Assembly (NCBI GenBank): GCA_003611875.1
Contig: RAYY01000016.1
Location: 33,622 to 97,621 of the forward strand
DNA: 64,000 nucleotides
From: a bacterium D16-56
GTDB taxonomy: Bacteria; Bacillota; Clostridia; Lachnospirales; Lachnospiraceae
Reading direction: 5' to 3'
Both the position numbers and the translations under genes were made by a program. Below the pieces are notes generated by a model that made no database searches, had not been told where the DNA came from, and was given only the letters and a program-made list of their open reading frames with translations. Below are positions 9,225 through 17,754 of the stretch, piece after piece. Numbering within the stretch: the first letter of the stretch is position 1; the number at the start of each line of letters is the position of its first letter.

Positions 9225-10067
9225 ATGAATCAGGAAAGAACTGTTAGAAGGATAAAGGCACTGTGTACTCATGGTCTGTTGGCTTTGTTGGGGATTATTT
9301 GGATTTATCCGTTTTTATGGATGGTGTCAGCGTCTTTTAAAAGCCAGCCGGAATTTTTCCGCAATCGTCTGGGGCTTTGGCCTCGGGAAGCGACACTGGA
9401 CAATGTTCTGCGGATATGGGAAAAGGCTAATTTCAGCGTTTATTTTATTAACACAGTGATTGTTACAGTCTTTGCAGTGATTATTGTGCTGATTATGACC
9501 ATGCAGGCAGGATATGCCATGGGACGGTATCATTTTGTGGGGAAAAAGGCGATTATGGGAATCTTTTTAGGAAGCATTGCCATCCCTTTGGTAAGCACTA
9601 TTATTCCCACTTATGAGGTGGTAAAGAGTATGAATCTGGTGGGAACGAAGACAGGACTGGTATTGGCCCAGGCAGGAGGGGCGCACGTGATTTTTCTCCT
9701 TTTGTTTACCAGCTTTTTTCAGTCCGTGCCCAAGGAGCTGGAGGAGGCGGCCAGGGTAGACGGATGCAATTACTTTCGGATATTTTTCAGTATTATGATG
9801 CCGCTTTCCAAGCCAATTGCCACTACAGTGGTGATTATGGAAACGATCTGGACATGGAATGCATTTATGCTTCCCCTTGTTTTGACCTTGAACAATCCGG
9901 CTTCCAGAACCCTTGCCGTAGGCTTGTATGCTTTTAAGGGGGAAAATACGGTTGACTGGACAGGGATTGCGGCAGGAGGAACCATTGCGGTGGTGCCGGT
10001 GATTCTTTTGTTTATTTTTCTTCAGAAGTATTTTGTGGAGGGAATTGCAGGGGCTGTAAAGAGCTGA
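9225..10067 (+). CDS. Sugar ABC transporter permease (MalG/UgpE type)
   Basis: 280 residues, six membrane helices, partner of the preceding permease. It begins with the typical first helix and the WMVSASFKS periplasmic entry of the MalG class; the EAA motif is LEEAARVDGCNYFRIFFSIMMP. Upstream in-frame ATGs at 9186 and 9198 overlap the previous gene; the ATG at 9225 has GGAGGTG seven bases before it and was chosen. Confidence 0.92.
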   Translation: MNQERTVRRIKALCTHGLLALLGIIWIYPFLWMVSASFKSQPEFFRNRLGLWPREATLDNVLRIWEKANFSVYFINTVIVTVFAVIIVLIMTMQAGYAMGRYHFVGKKAIMGIFLGSIAIPLVSTIIPTYEVVKSMNLVGTKTGLVLAQAGGAHVIFLLLFTSFFQSVPKELEEAARVDGCNYFRIFFSIMMPLSKPIATTVVIMETIWTWNAFMLPLVLTLNNPASRTLAVGLYAFKGENTVDWTGIAAGGTIAVVPVILLFIFLQKYFVEGIAGAVKS

Positions 10068-10138
10068 GGATGAAAGAGATTTGAGACGAAAAACGGAGAG
10101 AATACAGAAATAAATGACATGCAAGCAGGAGGATATTT

Positions 10139-11653
10139 ATGAAGCGGAAAGGTTTAACGGCAGCAGTATTGGCAGGAATCATGGCAGTGTCTGTATTGGG
10201 AGGATGTGCCATGCCGGGCATACGTTCTGAGGGAGAACCGGCCGGGAATCAGGTTTTGGGCGCAGGAGAGGCAAAGGCAGGGGCCGGGGCGGCAGAAAGC
10301 GGTCCTGACGGGAAAGTTACCATTCGGGTAGTGGATTGGAGCGACGGGTCGGTTCAGCGCCGGGAAGAATTTCATAAAAAATATATGGAGGCTCATCCTG
10401 ACATTAATATTGAGTATACCATGCTGACGGTAGATCAGTTTAAAAATACCATTGTGACCATGATAAAGTCAGGAGAAGGGCCGGATCTGTTCCCCATTCC
10501 AGTGGGCATGACATTAAATACCGCTTTGGAGGAAAACTGGTTTCAGCCGCTGAATCCCTATGTGACAGAGGATTTTGCGAAAACATTTGATCCCATGTCT
10601 TTTGGGGAAGGGGTTACTCACAAAGGAGAGGACTGGTATACAATCACAGAAGTTATGCCTACGATTCAATGTCTGTTTTTCTACAATAAAGATGTGTTAA
10701 AACAGGCAGGGGTGGAGAAAACGCCGGAGACATATTCGGAATTTGCCGAAGCCTGCAAAAAGATAACAGAGTATGGAAAGGGAAGCGTATACGGTCTGAT
10801 TGACGGAGGAAAGCAGATTAACCGTCTGGACGTTATGGCCCGCTCCTTAGCGGCTGCCGCAGGAGGAAAGATAGCTGCCACCACTAAGGTTTTGACGGAT
10901 GGGGGAAGAGCGCCCTATGACAGTGAGGCCATGATAAAGGCTATGGGACTGTTTTCCCAGCTTGTACAGGACGGAAGCATTCATCCGGATACAGTCAATA
11001 TCAGCGCTCCGGAGGCAAGAGAGATGTTTGCCCAGGGACAGGCAGGATTTCTCTGTCAGGGAATGTGGTGTATTGCCCAGTGGGGGGAGAGCTATCCAGA
11101 TTTAAATTATGGGGTTATGGCAGTTCCTGTTCCGGATGGGATGAAGGATACCTATGTGCAGCAGGGGGAGTTGTCTCCATGGATGGGGCTTTATAGCCAA
11201 TCGAAGCATCCCAAGGAGGCAGCAGAATATCTGATGGCTCTGTACAGCGAGGAATTCGGCTATCAGTCCGGGTGTGTGGAGGATGGAACCTTTGTGTCGG
11301 TGATTCCTGTCATTAATGAGAAATATATGACTAATGAGATTATGAAGCAGTATTATACTATTGCCAATGAGACCACAAAGATTGTTCCCACTGCCACAAC
11401 CAGGGATGAGAAGGCTTATGATTTTTATGCAGAGGTAAAGGATGTGCAGCCAAGTTTAGGGGCAATTGTTCAGGGAGTCATGGCGCAGAGTATTGCGGAT
11501 TATAAAAATGAGTTAAAGAAGCTGGCAGATGCATCTACAGAGGAGTGGAAAAGGGCCAGTGAAGCAGTTGGAATGGATTATGGGGTATTTGAGTTTTCTA
11601 ACTGGGATCCAAAGAAGGATTATACGGATGAAGATTATAAGGCTTTAAAATGA
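10139..11653 (+). CDS. Sugar ABC transporter substrate-binding lipoprotein
   Basis: 504 residues. A lipoprotein signal ends in LGGC (Cys23), followed by a Gly/Ala-rich linker, so the mature protein is lipid-anchored outside the membrane. The rest resembles the family 1 extracellular solute-binding fold (MalE/UgpB), with VTIRVVDWSDG opening the first lobe and MFAQGQAGFLCQG in the typical central position. It completes the importer encoded by the two upstream permeases. Its position behind a sulfatase suggests a sulfated sugar ligand; this is inference. Confidence 0.9.
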   Translation: MKRKGLTAAVLAGIMAVSVLGGCAMPGIRSEGEPAGNQVLGAGEAKAGAGAAESGPDGKVTIRVVDWSDGSVQRREEFHKKYMEAHPDINIEYTMLTVDQFKNTIVTMIKSGEGPDLFPIPVGMTLNTALEENWFQPLNPYVTEDFAKTFDPMSFGEGVTHKGEDWYTITEVMPTIQCLFFYNKDVLKQAGVEKTPETYSEFAEACKKITEYGKGSVYGLIDGGKQINRLDVMARSLAAAAGGKIAATTKVLTDGGRAPYDSEAMIKAMGLFSQLVQDGSIHPDTVNISAPEAREMFAQGQAGFLCQGMWCIAQWGESYPDLNYGVMAVPVPDGMKDTYVQQGELSPWMGLYSQSKHPKEAAEYLMALYSEEFGYQSGCVEDGTFVSVIPVINEKYMTNEIMKQYYTIANETTKIVPTATTRDEKAYDFYAEVKDVQPSLGAIVQGVMAQSIADYKNELKKLADASTEEWKRASEAVGMDYGVFEFSNWDPKKDYTDEDYKALK

Positions 11654-11683
11654 AAAAAAGGGGGTTTTTATTTATGAAATGTA

Positions 11684-11692
11684 TGGTATAAT
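11684..11692 (+). promoter_or_regulatory. Extended -10 promoter
   Basis: TGGTATAAT, an extended -10 element without a clear -35. A similar GGTATAATAA stands before the paralogous secreted gene at 25527. About 140 leader bases separate it from the gene. Confidence 0.45.
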
Positions 11693-11832
11693 AAGAATAC
11701 TTAGCAAGGTATTTCACGAGCTTAGCGGGAGCAATGCCTGTACACCTGGTGAATACAAGCCAAAGGCGCAGCAGGAGATTTGTGGACATGGTATGAGAAG
11801 AAATACTTAAAACAGTCAGGAGGGTATGTATC

Positions 11833-12555
11833 ATGAGGAGAAGAAACATCGTAACTATGGCATTGGCGGCAGGTTTGGCCTTGTCAGCTTCTTTTTGCAG
11901 CTTTGCAGGGGAGTGGAAGCAGGATGCTAAAGGCTGGTTTTACCAGAATACAGACGGAAGCTATCTGTCTGATGGATGGTATTGGGTAGGAGGCAGAAGT
12001 TATTATTTCAACTCTCAGGGATATTGCCTGACCTCAGCTACAACGCCGGACGGCTATACGGTTGATGAAAGCGGAGCCTGGACGGTAGACGGAGTGGTGC
12101 AGGAAAAGGCCACAGAGGAAGTATTGCCTGGCACTAAGGTAATCGTTCCCAATGGGTATGATTGTGTCCGGAATGATGAAGACGGAACCATTGAACTCTC
12201 TGAAAACAAGGATTCTGTTCAGGGTATTCTGATTATTTCCATGCAGGAGGAGGATATTTCCTATGTAAAGTCTGTCCTGGGCGAGCAATATCTGAAGGAG
12301 ATAAGCGATCTGGCAGTAACGGGGATTATGTCAGAATATTCGGATATGATAACATTGGTTTCCTCCTCAACGAAGACGTTTTCGACAGGCGCCTGGAACT
12401 ATTATCTATATCAGGGAACAGTAAAGCAGGAAAAGGTTTCCATTGATTTTTATACTAATTTCACAGATAAGGATATGCGTATGGTGATCTTTTTAGGAGG
12501 ACCTGGCCGGGAGTTTGCCACAACAGATGAGTTTATAGAGAATTGTATCCGTTAG
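11833..12555 (+). CDS. Secreted protein with cell-wall-binding-like repeats
   Basis: 240 residues. A signal peptide (residues 1-25, ending SFCSFAG) leads into aromatic-rich repeats of the choline/glucan-binding type: EWKQDAKGWFYQNTDGSYL and GWYWVGGRSYYFNSQGY. A TPDGYTVDESGAWTVDGVVQ block follows; the last 130 residues are an unrecognised domain. The first 100 residues match the layout of the protein at 25527, so the two share an export and wall-attachment module with different C-terminal parts. An AGGAGGG site precedes the ATG. The surface ligand is unknown. Confidence 0.8.
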   Translation: MRRRNIVTMALAAGLALSASFCSFAGEWKQDAKGWFYQNTDGSYLSDGWYWVGGRSYYFNSQGYCLTSATTPDGYTVDESGAWTVDGVVQEKATEEVLPGTKVIVPNGYDCVRNDEDGTIELSENKDSVQGILIISMQEEDISYVKSVLGEQYLKEISDLAVTGIMSEYSDMITLVSSSTKTFSTGAWNYYLYQGTVKQEKVSIDFYTNFTDKDMRMVIFLGGPGREFATTDEFIENCIR

Positions 12556-12580
12556 TGATGAGGAAAACAGATTGAATACG

Positions 12581-12616
12581 AGCCGTTTATCTGAAAGAGA
12601 TAGGCGGCTTTTTTGA
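12581..12616 (+). terminator. Rho-independent terminator
   Basis: GCCG-TATCT pairs with AGATA-CGGC around a GAAAG-type loop and is followed by six T's. Confidence 0.75.
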
Positions 12617-12710
12617 TTTTCAAGATTTTGTGTAAACGTATATATATGTGCTTTAAAAATTGCCGGAAATAGTGTAGAATAGTTTTGACAGAGAATCTCC
12701 GGGGGAAAAT

Positions 12711-14120
12711 ATGTGTATGAAATCCATTCGCAGTGCAATACGCCGCAGCTATTTTGTGCTGATAACCTTTACCTGCGTATTTATTTTGGCAAATGTTTTA
12801 GTGAATGCAGGAGCATCCAGCAGATACAATGGGCTGCTGCAGGATTACCGGCAGGTAAATGAGCTTTCTGTGATGAATAATGATCGAAAAAACAGTTTTA
12901 AGTTATATATGAAAAGCCGTGAATACACGGTTTTGGAAAAATATTACGAAAATTGTGAACGTCTCAATACACATCTTTCGGAGCTTTCGGGAAAGATGAA
13001 GAGTGATCGGCAGTGTAAAATGATGTATCGGATCGTCTGTCAGGTGGTAATGCATCATCAGGCTTTGGCTGATTCCTATATTCGGCCGGACAGTCTGTAC
13101 AGCCCGGGAGATGTGAGTATTTTGGATGAGGTGGATCTGGAGATTGAACGGTGTTTAAATCAGTTGGTGAGCCGCTATCTGGAGTATTTAAACACAGCCT
13201 TTGAGGATTACAGCAGGCAGCTGAAGGTGATCAACATTCTGATGAACCTGGTTTTGATTGCAGGGTGTATTTTTACTTTGTCGGTGAATTACTGCGTGAG
13301 CCGGAATATGTTAAAGTCCATCAGCCGTCTTACCTGTGCAGCCAGGGAGATCGCAAACAAGAATTTTCAGGTGCAGGATATTGAGGAAACGGCTTTTGAG
13401 GAATTGAACCAGGTTTCCGGCACATTTGATCAGATGAAGCATACCATCCGCAATATGATCACAGAACTAAACGAGACATACCAAATGAAGGAACGCTTAG
13501 CAGAGGCCAAGATCCGGGAGCTGCAGATGCAGATGAATCCTCACTTCCTGTTTAATACCTTAAGCCTGGTGATCCGCAGCGTTCAGATGGGAGAGCAGGA
13601 TACAGCCATTCAGCTGGTAAAGTCTATTTCTCAGATCCTGCGCAGCAGTATAGAGATCAAGACAAAAGCCATTCCTCTGGATGAGGAAATCGAGCTTTTG
13701 CAGGCTTATCTGTATATTCAAAAGCTGCATTTAAAGGGCAGGATCCGGTTTTGCCTGGACGTGCGGAAATCATTTTCGGATGATCCTTTTATGATACCTC
13801 CCCTTACGCTGCAGCCTTTGGTGGAGAACAGTATTCAGCATGGACTAAAAGACCGGGTCAGCGGGGGTAAGGTAGATATTCTGATTACGGAGAAGCCGGA
13901 TCATATGGAGGTGGTTGTGGCAGATAACGGAGTTGGGTTTCCGGCCGGAGAGAGGGAGCCGGAAAGCAAGGCGCACCCGGCATCTTCAAAGACTTCGATT
14001 GGTTTAAACAACGTGAGAGAGAGACTGGAATTTTTTTACCGGCAAAAGGATGTGCTGAGGATTGAGCGCACGGATGGAATCACAAAAATAATTCTGAAGC
14101 TTTACAAAATTGACGGTTGA
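12711..14120 (+). CDS. YesM/LytS-type sensor histidine kinase
   Basis: 469 residues. Two membrane helices (about 12-31 and 173-192) flank a 140-residue extracellular sensor region; HAMP-like residues follow (about 195-250). The His_kinase domain carries QMNPHFLFNTL with the phosphorylated His278, and the ATPase part has PLVENSIQHG and DNGVGFP. The response regulator starts 15 bases after its stop and a TRAP-type binding lipoprotein overlaps that regulator, so the three form one translationally linked operon. The start at 12711 has GGGGG five bases upstream; ATG 12717 is an alternative. Confidence 0.92.
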   Translation: MCMKSIRSAIRRSYFVLITFTCVFILANVLVNAGASSRYNGLLQDYRQVNELSVMNNDRKNSFKLYMKSREYTVLEKYYENCERLNTHLSELSGKMKSDRQCKMMYRIVCQVVMHHQALADSYIRPDSLYSPGDVSILDEVDLEIERCLNQLVSRYLEYLNTAFEDYSRQLKVINILMNLVLIAGCIFTLSVNYCVSRNMLKSISRLTCAAREIANKNFQVQDIEETAFEELNQVSGTFDQMKHTIRNMITELNETYQMKERLAEAKIRELQMQMNPHFLFNTLSLVIRSVQMGEQDTAIQLVKSISQILRSSIEIKTKAIPLDEEIELLQAYLYIQKLHLKGRIRFCLDVRKSFSDDPFMIPPLTLQPLVENSIQHGLKDRVSGGKVDILITEKPDHMEVVVADNGVGFPAGEREPESKAHPASSKTSIGLNNVRERLEFFYRQKDVLRIERTDGITKIILKLYKIDG

Positions 14121-14135
14121 CAGGAGGATGAGAGT

Positions 14136-15359
14136 ATGCTGCGGCTTATATTGGCGGATGATGAGCAATATGAACGTGAATATTTGGAAAAAATCATTAA
14201 AGAGAGCTATCCGAGTCTTCTTGAGATAGTTTATAAGGCAGCAGACGGTGTGGAGCTGATGGAAAAACTGGAAGATTACAAGCCTCATATTGTACTTTTA
14301 GACATTAAAATGCCACGTATGGACGGGCTGAATGCAGCAGAAGAAATCCGGAAGAAGTATCCGGATATCCAGATGATTATTATTTCTGCGTACAGTGATT
14401 TTGCGTATGCAAAACAGGCTTTAAAGCTGGGGGTGACAGATTACCTGCTGAAGCCATACTTGGATTCAGAGCTTCAGGTAACGCTGGATAAGGTGATTGC
14501 AAGGGCAAGAGAGCGGGAGGACTCACTGGCTCTTGTGTCCTACTCTCATCAGACAGACCAGAAAACAGGATTTGATTTTTATCGGGATTGGGAAAAGGAT
14601 CTGATCTGGAACCTGTTTTTTCAGAGAAAATCAGCAAAAGATCAGAAAGAGGAGCTAAAGCTGCAGGGGATCGGTGAGGGGTGGATGAAGGTAGTTCTGA
14701 TCTCCAGTCCGGCGCTGGTGTCCATGGGAACCTTTTCCCAGGAGGTGCTTAAGAACTATTTCCATATGAAAGGAGTAAAGGCAATCAACAGTATCTGGAT
14801 GGATCAGATGGCGATTTGTCTGTACGGGGTTATGGAAGATGCCTTTACGGAGCTGACTGGCTGCATCCGCCGGGCGAGGGATTATCTGGCCGGGGAAAGT
14901 CAGATTCCGGTAGCCTGTGGCGTCAGCGGAACGTGCAGATGTGCAGAATTTATTGCAGGCGCTTATGACGAAGCGGCTTCCTATATCAGTGAGTATTCCG
15001 GGGAAGGGACAAGAGGAGCCTTTTTGGAAATGACGGAGGGGATGAAGCGGATTTGCGGTTTGGAGGAGGAGATCAGCCGGTTTTTGGCGCGGCAGGAGAG
15101 GGAGGCGGCATATGACAGCTTCGTAAGGCTAGTAGAGGAGCTGGAGCAGCGGTTAATGTATCAGGATGTATCGGTGAAGCTGAATTTTGGGCGCAGCCTG
15201 ATGACGATTCTGCGCGGGATCAACCAGAATCCAGGAGTGCGGGTAAGGGCCTCCCAGGCAGACGCCCTGTTTAAAAAATTGGGCCAGCTTAATTTTAACG
15301 GTGATAATTTAAAGTATCACATGGAGTATTTTTCAACCATTGAGGTCTGGAAGCAATGA
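14136..15359 (+). CDS. Response regulator without DNA-binding domain
   Basis: 407 residues. Residues 1-120 are a receiver domain with acidic pocket ADDE, phospho-acceptor Asp56 (VLLDIKMPRMDG) and Lys106 (YLLKP). Residues 120-400 resemble the variable middle part of YesN-type regulators. YesN proteins normally end in two AraC-type helix-turn-helix motifs; here the protein stops at FSTIEVWKQ without them. The stop overlaps the start of the next gene (ATGA), so no frameshifted HTH follows. The protein may act through protein contacts, or its target gene may be controlled indirectly. Confidence 0.85.
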   Translation: MLRLILADDEQYEREYLEKIIKESYPSLLEIVYKAADGVELMEKLEDYKPHIVLLDIKMPRMDGLNAAEEIRKKYPDIQMIIISAYSDFAYAKQALKLGVTDYLLKPYLDSELQVTLDKVIARAREREDSLALVSYSHQTDQKTGFDFYRDWEKDLIWNLFFQRKSAKDQKEELKLQGIGEGWMKVVLISSPALVSMGTFSQEVLKNYFHMKGVKAINSIWMDQMAICLYGVMEDAFTELTGCIRRARDYLAGESQIPVACGVSGTCRCAEFIAGAYDEAASYISEYSGEGTRGAFLEMTEGMKRICGLEEEISRFLARQEREAAYDSFVRLVEELEQRLMYQDVSVKLNFGRSLMTILRGINQNPGVRVRASQADALFKKLGQLNFNGDNLKYHMEYFSTIEVWKQ

Positions 15360-16414
15360 AAAAGGATGGAGAAGGACAAAAGGGAACAGGAATCCGGACG
15401 CTGCTTGCCTTTTGGGGAGTGAGCATTCTTCTGTCAGGCAGTTCTCTTACCGGATGCAGCCCGTCAGGGAGTGGGAACAAAGAGAGCAGAAAGGCTGAAC
15501 CGGATCTGGTTCTCTGCTATGGAGAGGTGAATCCGGAAGGGCATATTATGACGGATTCCGCCCAGTACTTTGCTGATGAGGTGGAGCGGCTGAGCCAGGG
15601 ACGGATTGTGGTGGAAATCTATCCGTCCGGACAGATGGGGGATGACAAACAGTGTTACCGCGCCATGCAGATGGGATCTTTGGATTTGTACCGGGGCAAC
15701 AGCGCTTCCTTGGCAGACTGCGGGAATCCCATGGTTTCCGCATTGGCGCTGCCTTATATTTTCAGGGATCGGGAACATTTTTGGAAGGTGTGTGAAAGCG
15801 AGCTGGGGCAGGAGATTCTGGATGATATCCAGGTAAGCGCAAAGGGAATGAAAGGAATTGCTTATCTGGATGAGGGAGCGCGGAATTTTTTTACGACAGA
15901 ACAGCCTGTCACCCGGATTGAGGATATGAAGAACCTGAAAATCAGGATGCAGCTTTCCGGGCTTATGGAAGATACGGTAGCCGCATTAGGGGCACAGGCG
16001 GTTCCCATTGCCTATGTGGAGCTGTATACAGCCCTTCAGTCAGGAAGTGTGGACGGCGCGGAGAATCCGCCGGTAAGCTATTACTATAATAAATTTTATG
16101 AGGTGGCTCCCTATTATGTAAAGGACGGCCATACTTATGCGCCGGGGGTGATTCTAATCAGCGAGATTACCTGGAATGCCCTGAAGGAAGAAGAACAGCA
16201 GGTGATACTTAAGGCGGCCCGTCTGACCCAGGATTATAACCGGGCGGAAATTGAAAAAGCGGATCAAAAGGCATATCAGGCCCTTGAGCGGGCAGGTGTG
16301 GAAATCTTAGAGTTAGAGGATCCGGAGGCGTGGAGTGATGCCGTGGAACCGGTGTATCAAAAATATGGTGCACAATTTCTGGATCTGATCGGGCAGGTCC
16401 GCAGCATGAAGTGA
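15356..16414 (+). CDS. Orphan TRAP-type (DctP-like) solute-binding lipoprotein
   Basis: 352 residues. The signal ends in the lipobox LTGC (Cys34) after a long basic N region. The body is a DctP/TeaA-like fold, including the segment IRMQLSGLMEDTVAALGAQAVPI and the ALQSGSVDGAENPP loop that carries the TRAP signature. No DctQ or DctM gene is linked; the TRAP transporter 2.7 kb downstream has its own DctP. The start ATG overlaps the regulator stop (ATGA), which couples its translation to the two-component system. A role as ligand-presenting co-receptor for the kinase is inferred. It could instead share the downstream membrane subunits. Confidence 0.88.
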   Translation: MKKDGEGQKGTGIRTLLAFWGVSILLSGSSLTGCSPSGSGNKESRKAEPDLVLCYGEVNPEGHIMTDSAQYFADEVERLSQGRIVVEIYPSGQMGDDKQCYRAMQMGSLDLYRGNSASLADCGNPMVSALALPYIFRDREHFWKVCESELGQEILDDIQVSAKGMKGIAYLDEGARNFFTTEQPVTRIEDMKNLKIRMQLSGLMEDTVAALGAQAVPIAYVELYTALQSGSVDGAENPPVSYYYNKFYEVAPYYVKDGHTYAPGVILISEITWNALKEEEQQVILKAARLTQDYNRAEIEKADQKAYQALERAGVEILELEDPEAWSDAVEPVYQKYGAQFLDLIGQVRSMK

Positions 16415-16485
16415 AGAAACTTTGGGGGAAGATAGTATGGAGAGAGTCCGAGAGTGCATTATGAAAAAGCAGAAGGAGGAAAAGG

Positions 16486-17652
16486 ATGGTGAAAAAGGGA
16501 TTGATCAATCTGCCAAGAAACCGTGTACGCCGCAATTATTTGGGAGGCGCGGGGATTGACCAGATGCATGGAGAGGCAGTGTGCCGGGATAATGACCAGC
16601 CGGAGGAATGGATCGGATCTATGGTAGAGGCCGTGAATCCGGGAATGGATCCGATTGAAAAGGAAGGGCTGGCCATGGTGGACACAGAGGAGGGGGCGCT
16701 TTGCCTGCGGGATCTGGTGGATCAGAACCGCAGATTCTATTTGGGAAACAGTATTCGTAAAGACGGCTCATGGCAGCTTAGCTTTCTTTTGAAGATTTTG
16801 GATTCTGCTATGCGTCTGCATGTTCAGGCTCATCCGTCCACCCGGTTTGCCAATGAAGTTATGGGAAAACCGTATGGAAAGCTGGAATGTTATTATATAC
16901 TGAATGTGCGGGAGGGAATTGACCCTTATATCCGTCTGGGCTTTCAGCACACGCCGGGGCGGGAGGAATGGAAACGGATTGTAGAGAATCAGGACAAGGA
17001 GAAAATGGATGCATGCTTTGAAAAGATTCCGGTAAAGCCCGGGGAGGTTTGGTACATACCGGGCGGAATGCCCCATGCAATCGGCGAGGGCATTACCATG
17101 CTGGAGATCATGGAGCCGTCGGATCTGGTGGTGCGCTGTGAATTTGAGCGGGAAGGAGTTGTGGTGCCAGAGGAGGCTCGCTATATGGGCAGAGATCTGG
17201 ATTTCTGCCTGGATGTGTTTGATTATCAGGAATATTCCAGGGAGGAGATCATTAGAAAATGCCGGATTGAGCCTCAGACTGTGGAAAAGACAGTATCCCA
17301 TGAGCGATGGAGGCTGGTGGACGAGACCTTGACCCCCTGCTTTTTCGTGGAGACATTAAAGGTTTGGAGTGAGGACGAAATCTGCCATAACAGACGGTTT
17401 ACTTTAGGTGTGGTGTGCAGCGGAAAATGCAGCATCCACATCCATGAACAGCCAGAGGGTGAGACAGAGGATGGTTTGAGCAGAGACGATCTGTCTGAGG
17501 AAGATAAAAAAGCAGAAAAAGGATATGAGGCAATCCGAGTGGAGCGGGGAGACAGCTTTGTGATAGCTGCTGCAGTAAAGGGGTATCGGATTGTCCCGGA
17601 AGGAACCGTGGAGCTTGCATTGGTTTATCCGGGAGAGGATATGGAACGGTAA
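16486..17652 (+). CDS. manA: Type I mannose-6-phosphate isomerase
   Basis: 388 residues, cytosolic zinc enzyme interconverting mannose-6-P and fructose-6-P. The zinc ligands of the cupin core are visible: Gln114 and His116 (HVQAHPS), Glu134 (GKLECYYIL) and His197 (GGMPHAIG). The C-terminal part contains a charged insertion (residues 320-350) and then a second cupin-like region. GGAGG lies six bases before the ATG. It follows the sensor/binding-protein operon by 71 bases and converges with the LacI gene. Context suggests a mannose- or uronate-type sugar route, unproven. Confidence 0.88.
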   Translation: MVKKGLINLPRNRVRRNYLGGAGIDQMHGEAVCRDNDQPEEWIGSMVEAVNPGMDPIEKEGLAMVDTEEGALCLRDLVDQNRRFYLGNSIRKDGSWQLSFLLKILDSAMRLHVQAHPSTRFANEVMGKPYGKLECYYILNVREGIDPYIRLGFQHTPGREEWKRIVENQDKEKMDACFEKIPVKPGEVWYIPGGMPHAIGEGITMLEIMEPSDLVVRCEFEREGVVVPEEARYMGRDLDFCLDVFDYQEYSREEIIRKCRIEPQTVEKTVSHERWRLVDETLTPCFFVETLKVWSEDEICHNRRFTLGVVCSGKCSIHIHEQPEGETEDGLSRDDLSEEDKKAEKGYEAIRVERGDSFVIAAAVKGYRIVPEGTVELALVYPGEDMER

Positions 17653-17673
17653 GGGTGTATAACCGTTCAGACG

Positions 17674-17743
17674 GCGAAGAATCTGACATGAATTTTGGCT
17701 TATAAGCAAGCTTGGCATCCAAAATTCATGTCAGATTCTTCGC
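17674..17743. repeat. Long perfect inverted repeat between converging genes
   Basis: Arms 17674-17698 and 17719-17743 are 25-base perfect reverse complements around a 20-base loop. AGAC/GTCT just outside extends the stem with one bulge. It lies between the stops of manA and the LacI gene. Neither side has a T-run, so it is not a textbook intrinsic terminator, though it could stop convergent transcription or be processed by RNase III. Confidence 0.85.
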
Positions 17744-17754
17744 TGTCTGCGTTG

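Noticed and set aside
14136..15359. Idea that the missing HTH of the response regulator lies in another frame downstream
   Set aside because: The stop overlaps the start of the lipoprotein gene and no AraC-type HTH sequence is readable after it.
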